Of a DNA stretch of 64,000 nucleotides, positions 11,767 through 22,531 are shown in pieces (the first letter of the stretch is position 1; each line of letters opens with the position of its first letter). This stretch comes from Hyalella azteca (Eukaryota; Arthropoda; Malacostraca; Amphipoda; Hyalellidae). A program made the translations under genes and the position numbers. The notes beneath the pieces are model-generated. The model saw only the letters and a list, made by a program, of their open reading frames with translations. It searched no databases and was not told the DNA's origin. The stretch spans positions 124,001 to 188,000 of the forward strand of contig NW_025942403.1 in assembly GCF_000764305.2 (NCBI RefSeq), read 5' to 3'.

Positions 11767-13433
11767 TTAAGTGATTGCAAATGAATGCACTTCTGCAGTC
11801 TCATTGAGAGATCTGGAGAGTGTTTCGTTCGGGTATTGCTGGCACTGGCAAACATATTGTTGCAGGAGATGGTCAGCTCTCAGTTCCCTGATCGCTTGTC
11901 TGTATGAGGGTAGCGCATCGTCATCGTCTACAGGCTTGATGACGTTAAAAGGGGAAATTTGGTCATGGTTTTTCCCTCGAGTGTGAATTTTACTTGAATC
12001 AAAAGATCTTAATACCCCTAAATTACACATAGGGTCCAACGAGGAATAATATTTTGATTGCTGCTCGATAGTGAATAGGTTGTCGGTAGCGTTCTGCCGG
12101 TGCAATTCGGTGACATTGTTCACAGTCGGCGAGTGGCGACTTGAGCTGCCTGAAGCACCTTGCCGTGAATATTGGGTTGGCAACTCTTGAGCAGGAAATA
12201 ATCGATACGTTGGTGCTGAAATCTCACCTGACGCTCGAGTTGAAGAATTTCTTTTCGCACTGCCTTTAAAGAATAATGAAATCATACGAAACTGCTTCGA
12301 TTTTGTTATTTTCCTGCCTTCAAGATGCCTTTCGAGTTCCTCTAGATTTAAGGGATCGTAATGAAATCCAGGTTGCATGTCGTCTTGGGCATTCATTTGT
12401 CCAAGCTCTTTCATGCTGGACTCATAAGCTTTTCCCCACGAGGATTTGTACCGGGGAGGATGCATGTCGTATTCTGAAGAACGGTTTCTCTCGTGATTGT
12501 TAGAAGTTTGTGGGCGACTTATTGAATGATATACACCGGGACATCTGCGCAGGATGAGCAGACTCCCAACAGACACGGTCAGCAACAGTGCTGCAACAAT
12601 AAGTAGTTATTATGAAATAAATAACCTGATACTGTTGTTTATATGAACGTTCAGGTCATTCAGTATCAAAAGACGTGAGAAAATGTCCTGATACTGTTGT
12701 TTATATGAAAGTTGAGGTAATTCAGCATCAAAAGATGTGAGAAATTCTTAATATATCCAAATGACTATTATAGGAAAATTTGTTTGCTCACCGGTAGCCG
12801 CGGTGACGAGAAGCCCCGAGTCGTCGTTGCCGAGCACGTAGAGCACGGCTCCCCCCGCCAGCCCACACAGCGCCCCCAAGCCCATCAGCGTAAGGCTGGC
12901 TCTGCTCTGTTAACATTTCGCACACGTGAATAATTATGGCGTATTTATAATTATTAGTTATGCACTAACGGTAAAATATCTATTAACTATTAGCAAGTCG
13001 GCCGTGAACTACGAAAAAATAATAAGTTATTCAAAGTCTGAGTTCTCCCATCGGTGATTGGCGGCGCATTAAACACAAATCTAACATGTTATATTGGGAT
13101 GATGATTATATTTTCTGTGGGATTACTTTTTATACTCTTATACTCATTTTTATTCTTCGTTATTCAGAAATATTCTAAATAGTGTATTTCGTTGACCAGT
13201 TAATTAATGAATTCCTGATGTTTTTAAGAGCTTGCTAATTAACTCGCGAAGTATCGTATTAATTCTGATTTATTAAAAACAGAAAAATTCATTGTAATTT
13301 ATTGTTTACTACTGATAAGATCAATATTAAGTAGTTTAGATTCAATATGGCTTTAACTGAATTATCTATTCTCGTAAGTAAAAGAATTTTAACTCACGTC
13401 TCTGAGGGGCCGAAAACCTGCAGTGGGCTCCAT
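11767..13433 (-). CDS. two-helix membrane protein with PY-type motifs in the tail
   Basis: Three coding exons: 13433-13398 (ATG, 12 codons, donor GTGAGT), 12906-12792 (acceptor TTAACAG, donor GTGAGC) and 12590-11767 (acceptor ATTGTTGCAG, stop TAA). Phases match at both joins; product 324 aa. Residues about 17-37 and 44-66 are two hydrophobic helices separated by the short polar turn GNDDSG. The second helix ends LRR, so both termini are predicted cytoplasmic. The remaining 255 residues are hydrophilic, Ser-rich and without domains I recognise. The tail contains HPPRYK (PPxY, about residues 95-98) and DALPSYRQAI (LPxY, about 277-280), the kind of motif bound by WW domains of NEDD4-type ubiquitin ligases. 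I infer a membrane adaptor or ligase client. Known families with this hairpin-plus-PY layout exist, but I cannot assign a symbol. Confidence 0.8.
12625..12748. repeat. 62-bp tandem duplication in intron
   Basis: Two copies beginning CCTGATACTGTTGTTTATAT at 12625 and 12687, about 88% identical by eye, inside intron 2 of the two-helix membrane protein gene. Confidence 0.85.
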
Positions 13434-15268
13434 TGGGGAGGACGTTCTGTATTCTACGATGAGTTTAGCCGCTCAAATCTTCGTTTCCGTATGTTCACAT
13501 TAGTTAAAATAATTTTAGGTTTTACGCTAATTTACCGGCTCGAATTTTATCCGTTGTATATTTCTTTTTAAATCATTCCTTGAAGTCCTGAAACGAAGAG
13601 CAGGATAGAAGTTTTAAAATATGGTTAACGGCTATGGCGCATTTTTCTGACTTCTGTTTAGAAATAGCTACCATCGACTGCAAGCCACAAAATAATTTTT
13701 AATCATAACCACGATGTAAATACGCTTACTTTGCGTAATTAGGATGAAATAAATGCTTTAAACAAGAAAATTTCAAATCATAATTACGCTGTTATACCGC
13801 TTACTAAATGTGCTTCGAGGAAAAGCAAGTATTTTTCTATGTGCAGTGCGAATTTATAATGAACTTACAATGAAATATCATTCAATTGTTGGTGTATGTC
13901 AGAATATTACTTTGCACGATTATAAACCAGTTTTACAATGGTTCGCGTGATAATTTTGTGCCAGTATATATATTACTAACTAACGTTCCGTATATATTCA
14001 ATAAGAAATGCATGGTCTCATTCACTTCAAGTCAATGTGCAGGAGCTGACACAACATTCACCAGGCTGCTCGAGTATCACAAAATTCACTCAGGATCGAA
14101 TTCAGTAGAACTAATCATCTCACTCATTACAGTTTAATCCCATATTACAGATTAATCACACATTACAGGTTAAAGCACAGGTTGATTGGGGCAAAAAAGT
14201 AGTTTTTTTCGAATTTAAAACGCTCCAGGTCTTGTTTAAAGAGCGTCAGCTCAAAGAATTTTGATGACAAGTGATCCATCAATTAACAATGGATCAAGAG
14301 TAATTAATTTTCAATCCTCCAACAAGAAAATAAGAGTGTACAAAATTCATTTATTCGACTAATAATAATTACACCGACAATCCACTGCACGACGAAATAT
14401 TAGCGAAAAACTCAGTAATGTTGCACTGAGTAAGATGAGCGCTAAATGATCAACATGCTGCGACTGTACATGCCTTTATACATACGTGCGCGTTAAGACG
14501 CGTGGCTTATCAGTATTTAGGGGATTAATCGATAGGGTAATATTGGCTCTAACTGTATTATCAAACTACACGGTTATATATGAACCCAGAGCCTACTGAC
14601 CGTGTCGCCACTTTGATGTCTTATCGTGTAGGCAAGCAATAGCGTTATCGAAAAGACCGATCATGTTATAAACCGGATATTAATCTGTCTAATGAAGAAG
14701 CAGGTTGCAATGAGAAAATGATTTAGGGTATTTACCGTTAATCAAAAGGTTTTGTTTATACGACGCTAGGATTGACGTGCAATTAAATTGCTTTTGATTT
14801 TACCGCATACATTTTTTGTTGATATGCGTGTTAAATAAGGCAGCGTCACTCAAGATCGACATTAGCATGCATTTACTGAAATATTCTGCAAAGCAAGCTG
14901 TAATAGGAGGTTTGGGAAGTGGTAATAGTAAAAAATCTGAACTCGTATGACTGAATGTAATAATTGAAAGTAAAAGCTGGAAGCGGATCCACGTACCTAC
15001 AGAATAAAATAAAGTAAAATCATGATCGACGAGTGAGTACTAATAGAATGTAACCAAAATTAATGAGTGAAGTAATACCGAAACCAATCATCATTTTCCC
15101 ACTTTTTTATTTAGACTCGACACCCCATAATTAAAAACTTTCAGTCTTCAGAAACAACCAAACATCATTAAGGTCTGCTTCAACACTACCTCATAATATT
15201 ATTGTAGGGGATGCATAATACATACTGTTGAATATGACGAATTCTTAAACTTCGATAGAACACCTCAC

Positions 15269-15460
15269 TTACGACGTAACCATAAACCATGTGTTCAAAA
15301 ATTACGTCGTTACTATAAACTATGTGTTCATAGTCACATCAAAATTACGTCGTTACTATCAACTATGTGTTCATAGTCACTTCAAAATTACGTCGTTACT
15401 ATCAACTATGTGTTCATAGTCACTTCAAAATTACGACGTTACTTTCAATATGTGTTCATA
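15269..15460. repeat. 43-bp tandem array
   Basis: ATTACGTCGTTACTAT repeats start at 15301, 15344, 15387 and 15430, an exact 43-bp period, with a degenerate partial unit before 15301. Each unit contains ACTATGTGTTCATAGT, itself a near-palindrome. Confidence 0.92.
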
Positions 15461-17405
15461 CTGTCTTATGTGTCTCCAACATAAATTCAGGTTATGATTG
15501 TAGCTTACATGCTTTCATGAATTCACATGTATATGTATAATCCAAATTGATCGTTAAATCCACTCACTCGAATTCCATTTAACGAGAAGATAATTGTAAA
15601 TTCAAAATGTCAAACGTTTAAGATATATGTATAATGCAATCATAAATAATCCGTTTGTATCCAACGCATGATCGTTTGAGTTCGAGTTCTCACCAATGAC
15701 ACTCTCTTTGAAAACTGAAAGTATATTTGCCAATTATTCATTTAGGCTAACCATATGCAATTATGCATAGTTAAATTCATCCGTTATAAATGTATATTCA
15801 TTTATCTTCCAATCCACGTTTATATAGTTCGTTTAACATTGTCATCTGTTCTAACAATGTCACTGTTAGACTTACTCTGGGCATATAGCTCACATTTTCC
15901 AGAAAAGCTCTCACTGAAACATTAAAATTTCACTGAGAGCTTCAGCCATTCTAAGCTATCGACTTAAATTCAACTGACGAGGTCTGAGTGGTTCAAGTCG
16001 AATTTCTACAGAAGGCATAGTCCGATGCCGACGTCAAGTGCTTAAGCCGTTGATCCACTGATAAGAATGTTAAGCCTTGAAATGAACAACGCAACCCTAG
16101 CTGATTGTCGAGGATTAATTTTACAGCTTTAGGAGTTTCGACAGTCTTAGAACGATTTTTTTAGTGTTGGGGGCAATTATGAATTCTACATTAATTATTC
16201 AATACGATGGGACGAAGAATTTACTGTATTCAATTAGGGACGAATGCTTCAAGTTCAATGATGAAAGTAATGCTGTTGCCATTATTTGTGCAATAAGTAA
16301 ATTACGTCTTTGTACAACAATTAAATATCTTAAAATGGTTCATAAATTATTAAGAGAAACGTTTCTTGAATCTACGGAGAAGCATTTATTCGTGGATGCT
16401 TTTAAGACAATTTTAAAGTTTTATGAAAATTATGGAAGCGAATCAAATGAAAGTGAAAAAAATATTTAAACTCTCATCATTGTTAATTAAATTAATGACT
16501 AACGTGAGTTTCTCATTAAATATTAAAAATATGAGGAACATAAAGAACGACATTGATTACTGCAATTAGTTCAACGTACGCAAATGTGATTGTAGAAAGA
16601 ACGTCAAGAGGACGTTCCTAGTGCGAGCTTGACAGGAAGTTAGGACATGTCACGATAGTCAGTCAGTGAAGAGACGAACCTGGTGACACAAGAGCATGCG
16701 GGGTTAGACCAATATAATACTAGAACCTCAGCCTTACGAAGTTATTGAAAACTGAAAACATCAAACTCGAATAGAGCTGAAAATACAGCTATAGGTCGGT
16801 GTTTATTGTAATGATTATCATCGTCTTCGTTTTTGACATTGGCATTGTGTAAAATATATAGCGTGATATATAAAAGAATGACTGATCGTCTAAACATGGT
16901 TTAATTAAAAACGATTGTTCAAGTTATCAGACAAGATTCATGAGATGAATTTTAAGTATGTGTTACCATTTTGATCGCAAACTTGCTTTGGCAAGAAAGC
17001 AACTGACTACAGGATCGCTATGAAGGAAACGTTGATATTATTTTCGGATCGATGGAAAAACAATTTCTCAGTTATTTCATTATCTTTCAGGATTTGCGTA
17101 GTGGTTAATTGCATAATAAAGACAAACATGGTAGTAAATTCCTATCTAATCTATTATTCTGGTAAACCATACAGGTGCCGACGAGCGGCTGACTATAGAT
17201 GAATTTACTGACATGATATTGTCAATAAAAATCGAATAGGAGCCATTTAATTGTTTAGTAAAAGTAACTGAGACAGAATGTAACTGAGTTGGATAATTTT
17301 ATTATGTAATTCATTTATTTATCGAGTATCTACGCCTATAAACGCTAATTTATGTGCCTAAATAATAGATAATTTTTTATAAATTTTGAATAAACATGTA
17401 AAAAT

Positions 17406-17434
17406 GGCTGGTCTTCTGAGCAAGAAGACCAGCC
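17406..17434. repeat. perfect inverted repeat, 12-bp arms
   Basis: GGCTGGTCTTCT, loop GAGCA, AGAAGACCAGCC. It is about 400 bp upstream of the four-helix membrane protein start codon. Confidence 0.88.
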
Positions 17435-17843
17435 CACACTGACGTAATTGTGACCTAAGCAGAATATATTGCATAATTGATATGGTTTTCCCATGAACTT
17501 AATAACCTTGCTTATCAAATAGTGAAATAGAACGTTGTAGCACAGCAGTTATGACATGCATATCGTGCGGTCTCCAGGTCCAATATAGTTACGTATTCAC
17601 ATATTTAATTTGAACATAGTTACGTAATCACATATTTTCTTTCTTTAAAAGTTTCACTCAAACCTACGCTATTTTACCAACAAACAATGTAGCGATTGCG
17701 TCCGAATTATGTTTCTGTTCTTCCATATTGAATAGCAATAGGACTGATATTTATTTGTTGTCTGTAATAGCCATAAATGACATCGCATCTGGTACTCAGA
17801 CTTGCCATTGTTGAGTAAGAATTCTTTTAAAGTTATAACTGCG

Positions 17844-20800
17844 ATGTCGTCGTGTCATCCATGCCGTCTAAAGTGCCTAGTGATCAGCGGTTCTCTCGTT
17901 GGTACCATTTCCTTGGTGAGTTTATTCTCAATCAAAAAATTCTTTTGTAATTAATACAAAATGTCGAATTAATGAAAGTGAATGTTATTCAAATGATCTT
18001 AAAAAAGTTACATTTAATATTCTCAAGGATTTAAAGTGGAGGAAGATGAGTCGTTCAGCTCATTTCTATACACCAACCATGCATTGGACATCTTTATACC
18101 TAAAATGCGCCGAAATGAATCAACATAGTACATAATTGGGTTGTTAATTGAACGTGGACAAGAAGAGAAATTTTGAGCTAATATAAGTTTTAATAACACC
18201 AAGTGCACCGTACAGGTTTACTTATAAAATACAAATTTGAAATACTTGCAAGCATCTGATTGTTAATAATATACGTTTAAAAATTACTTTTTAAAGACAA
18301 CACTTCAAAAGAATCCAGTGTCTCCAATCTTACAGATGTACAATGAATTTCTCATTTAATTTTCGAATATTAAAAAAAATTAATTTTTCAACTTTTTAAT
18401 ATATAATTTTTTTAATATATAAACTTGTTTCAAAATTATTTATTCTATTAATTGATTCATGCATTGCTTCTGACTTCGCACAAGTGTACGCAAAATTTCA
18501 GATCAATTAGACAGGTAAAAGTGTGTCAAATATCAGTTATAAGATTTGTAGCTGACAAAATTATTTTTTCAATTTTTTTAATATTGAAAAAAAAAATGTT
18601 TTTTAATTTTCAAAATCATTTATTTTGACATTTGATTCATGCATTGTCTCCAACTTTACACAAGTGTGCAAAATTTCAGATCGATGGGATAAGTAGAAGT
18701 GTGTTAAATTTCGATTACAAGATTTGTAGCAGACAGACAGACAGACAGACAGACAAACAAACAAACAAACAAGAAGTGAAGTTAAAGAGAAGTGTTGTAA
18801 AAATTTATATCGGACTTCTGAGAATCGAGAGCGATTCGTTGACGCTCAATAATGTATTATAATTATTTATTAATTTACTATCTGAATGATTTTCCCATCT
18901 TCTTGACATCCCTAACAGCTACTGAGTGTTGGACTTTGCACTGTGTGGACCCTGGAGCTGAACAGAGTCGCGCTGAAGAATGTTAACGAATCCAGCTACG
19001 GAGGTGACTCTAGACTTATTGACATTGCCCGTATACCAAACGAAGTTTCCCTTTTTTGCATGATAGTTTTTGCACAGGAAAATGACTCTGGTCACATGCA
19101 TCAGTGTTGCACATCAATGAAGAAAAAATATAACTCACTACTCACTGCAGTGAGTTACAGAGCGCATTTTCTCGTCGACGAAAACTTGAAGTCACGGACG
19201 GACAGACGGACGGACGGACATGGCGAGCACAATAGTGCATTTTTTCCATAAATGAGAAAATGCGCTAAAAAGATCATACAGTGAAGCAAGAAATTAAATA
19301 TTTTAAATTATTCACGCCCAAACAAGCTGATAGTGATGTCCTCGATAAAAGGATATCACTATGAGCAATTCTATTTTCGTGCCCTCATCAACAATTAACA
19401 GTCATTAGAGGAATTTTAAACAGTTTTGTTTGTATATCCTTTTCGTTGATTTGTATATTATTTGAATTTGCAATAAAATAAATCTAGTTATTACATGTAA
19501 TATATTCTGCTCAATGTTTAATGCTTATGTGAATAATATTTAAGGCAGACATATGACATTGCATGTATCGTCATTTAATATTTCCCTGGACTGCAGGACT
19601 GCAGCTTCGGGCGGTGTTGGGCATCGCGACAGGGGCGGCTGGGATAGCAATATCGGCAGCGCTTGTGGTCGCCTTCATTAAAGTTAGCAAAGAACGTGTC
19701 ATCGAGTAATGAATCGGGTGACCGTTGTTCATATTTAATTCACCTATTCAACAGTAACTTATGACATGGGTATTGTGAGACAAATTGCAATCATGGACTT
19801 TGCAGCCCACTTCACTCACAGCCATAATGAATGCTTTTTTTCGGAATTTGTCTCTGTATTATCGTAGATTGAATATTAAAAAAAACTATCTCGGATAGCT
19901 ATGATACATTCAACTAACATGGCCAATAAAAAATGAAAGAGTTTGTATAATGTTTTTCTTGAACCCTCCTGTTGAAATCATAATTAGTCAAAATAGCAGT
20001 TAAATCCACGAAGTACACTCTACGAGCAAACTGAATACTGCAAGCGTTTCTCATACTATTTCCTACAGTTCATGATGTGCATGACTGCGGTGTGGCTGCT
20101 GTGGTGCAGTGCATGCATCACATTCAGTGCGTACTACTTACTGCTCAGCCTTCCTCTCCTGAAGCGCGTACGAAACTGATTGCTCATTTCTGGTCATAAG
20201 TTTTCGCTTTAAGATTTTACATTTATTTTATTATTTATTATTTTATTTATTTTATTATTTATTATTTTATTATTTATTTTATATATTTATTTATTTTATT
20301 TATTAATTTATTTCACAAAAAGCGTTTCACTCACTTTAGTGGCAAGAAACGTGCTAGGATTGAGAAGAATTGTAATTGAACATAAAAATATCTTGTAACG
20401 ATTACCGCTTCCCATTACATAAACGCAAACGTCATGCCGCACACTATACTAACCTAGACTTAAAAACTGGCGCTTAAGGCTAAGAATACAACGCAGTAAA
20501 ATTGCAATTTTTGTCCAAAATTCTATCAAAAGTTTATGTCCTCATTACTCGTAATTTCCAATAGTTTTTATTACAACATGTTATTGTATTATAACATAAG
20601 AAAATATCTCCGTATATTGGATTTGACATTTTGTCTTAGAAGTTAGCATTTTCCCCGTGTGCAGCTAAGAGCAGAAGCGAGCAGCTGGTGGATGGTGATG
20701 GCCACAGACGCAGCACGTCCCAGTGTCGCCCTCGGAGTTGCGCTCGCCACAGCATCGTGCTGCCTCGTCTTGTGCGCAGTCATTGCTGCTACGCTCACGT

Positions 20801-21080
20801 ATAAGGTTAGGCTCGTGCAAACCGTTTTAGTTCGAATAGAAATGATATTATACTTGAGTAATTAGTGATATAAAAGTACATGGTTAAATAATATAATTGT
20901 GAACCATATCCTGTTGAATTTTGGAGATCGAAAATACGTACGTGGGTACCTATACTAAATACAGATACTTATTTGATCTTATAACACTGGCGGCTTGTAC
21001 GATTTCAGGTTCGGAAGGGAGACTTCGACGCATACGTCTTCAGAGACAACGATGATGATGAATCCTTCGAGATGATTTAA
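17844..21080 (+). CDS. small four-helix membrane protein, one helix per exon
   Basis: Five coding exons: 17844-17915 (ATG), 19605-19682, 20069-20167, 20665-20805, 21009-21080 (TAA). Every intron is phase 0 and the exons join to a 153-aa protein. Exon 1 encodes a Cys-rich N-terminus and helix 1 (CLVISGSLVGTISL); exon 2 helix 2 (LGIATGAAGIAISAALVVAF); exon 3 helix 3 (around VWLLWCSACITFSAYYLLL); exon 4 helix 4 (VALGVALATASCCLVLCAVI); exon 5 an acidic tail (FRDNDDDESFEMI). Topology and size resemble MARVEL, claudin or TMEM-type four-pass proteins, but I see no diagnostic motif. Donors after exons 2 and 4 are the unusual GTTAGC and GTTAGG. If the exon 2 donor were not used, translation would stop nine codons later, leaving two helices. 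Introns hold dispersed repeats. Confidence 0.78.
18272..18802 (+). repeat. dispersed repeat family A, copy 2, with GACA/AAAC microsatellite
   Basis: Same block order as 2419-2656, but the CATGCATTG...GATTTGTAG block occurs twice (about 18455-18560 and 18640-18735), separated by an A/T-rich spacer. The second is followed by (GACA)n then (AAAC)n at about 18729-18772. Located in intron 1 of the four-helix protein gene. Confidence 0.85.
19162..19265. repeat. short inverted-repeat element with CGGA microsatellite
   Basis: Bounded by GCGCATTTTCTC (19162-19173) and its exact complement GAGAAAATGCGC (19254-19265). The interior includes (CGGA/CAGA)n at about 19194-19220. Upstream, ACTCACTGCAGTGAGT is a palindrome. 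Probably a small non-autonomous DNA element in intron 1. Confidence 0.75.
20219..20312. repeat. TTATT/TTTA low-complexity tract
   Basis: A run of TTATTTATTTTATTA-type words in intron 3 of the four-helix protein gene. Confidence 0.9.
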
Positions 21081-22531
21081 ATGAATTTATTTTTATTTCA
21101 TTCACCAGACGTTCAATCAGTTGCGAGTAGTTGGAGAAAAACAGATCAAAATTCTCTAGTGAGATTTCATTTTGCTTACACTGAACTCACGAAGAAAAGA
21201 TTCAGTAATCTCTGTAACGGAGGACCCGTAGGAAATATATCGGAGGACAATAAACTGTGTTATGTTGAGTCATGCAATGGCTAACGGGAAATCATGGAAA
21301 CATACATTATTCATGTATTACAAATTACCAATTTATTGTTGTGGACAAAGCTATGAAATTATTTGTAAAATGGTTGATGGTTTAGATTTAGGTTAAGAAT
21401 ATTTCATCAGCAGTTTACTTCATTTTTATAACAAAATAAACATATATTTGTACAAATATACTGGAATGTGCGAGCAAACATGTACAGGCTCTATAAAACA
21501 TGCAGTTCAGTGAAACAGGTCAGTATTTTATGCTAATCGTTAAAAAATTTTATAACTATTTCTCATTTTTTATTCTGCGATCTCAATTAATATTATAGTA
21601 ATCTCATACAAATGTACACGTTTTTACAGTAATTTCTTAATTTCATGTACAATAACATTATTTCTGAGTTTTCGCATAAAATGCAATCAAAGCCAGAGGC
21701 TTCAACAGATTGGTTTCTATTATTTTATTTGGATAAATGTTTATTATTTATTGGTTTCTATCCTTTTATAGTCAGTGAAAATATTAGATTCATAACTAGT
21801 AACAGTCGACTTTATTTTATCAGTATTAGTTGAAATCCAAAGAATTTTCCTATATAAGCAACCTTTCTTTAAAGATTTATCTCATCCAATTCAAATTATG
21901 AAACCGCTCAAAAGGAGCCATTCCGATAGTTGGTTAACGTAACAGAAAATAAATTGAATACAAACGCGATGCTCTGGAAATTGTAATCTTTCAACTATCA
22001 GGACTAAGAAGAGTAAATTGGCTCTTCATGAGCGCATATTTCAATCTCTGAGCGATGTTCGGAGCGTTCTGAGTGTGTGGTCTGAGTGCTCAGAAGAGCA
22101 GAGTGCGGCACTCGACGCCGGTCGTTCAGAGTAGGCGACGTCGGAAGACGCTTCATCACTGGACGGGAAACAGCGGCGACGTTGCGCATAGACGCACATG
22201 ACAGTGACAAGCACCACGCAGATCTGTGCAACGAATCACGAGTCACTGCATGCTGCAAGTTTCTAGAAAACTATGTTATAAGTCGATAAGCTGCATTATA
22301 CTTATTAAGAAGTTAATAAATAGTCTTGAAAACTTACACAGTAGCATTCACCTTTTACGAAGGACTAAAATACCAAATCCTGAAATTCGATGATTTGTTC
22401 CTTCAAGGAGAAATGCACATAATGTTTCAGCATTGTTCTCGACTAGTGCTACTAGCAAGTATTGTGGGCTTGTCACAGAATACTCATCACCTACGACTAA
22501 AGCGGATTATTTGATCGAACAAGAAATAATG
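21081..22531. other. region between converging gene ends
   Basis: Holds the 3' UTR of the plus-strand four-helix gene and of the minus-strand PAN-ZP gene. The segment 22020-22250 is distinctly GC-rich with GAGCG/TCAGAG words and open frames on both strands, but no splice site with matching phase joins it to either gene. It may be UTR or an unrecognised exon. Confidence 0.4.

Larger units (their letters stand above)
13434..17843. other. intergenic region between divergent membrane-protein genes
   Basis: Lies between the 5' ends of the minus-strand gene (13433) and the plus-strand gene (17844), so it should hold both promoters, though I cannot place a start site. Contains the 43-bp tandem array (15269-15460), an imperfect hairpin at 15905-15943 and a perfect hairpin at 17406-17434. 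An open frame at 16164-16469 could encode 101 residues but has no splice or family support. Confidence 0.4.

Noticed and set aside
16164..16469. 101-codon single-exon frame on the plus strand
   Set aside because: In AT-rich DNA of this length several frames of about 100 codons are expected by chance; composition (K, N, S, I) and lack of any recognisable motif fit chance.
19605..19711. Stop-terminated version of exon 2 giving a two-helix protein
   Set aside because: Using the GTTAGC donor at 19683 gives phase-perfect joining to three further helix-coding or tail exons, which is more coherent; kept as a possible isoform.
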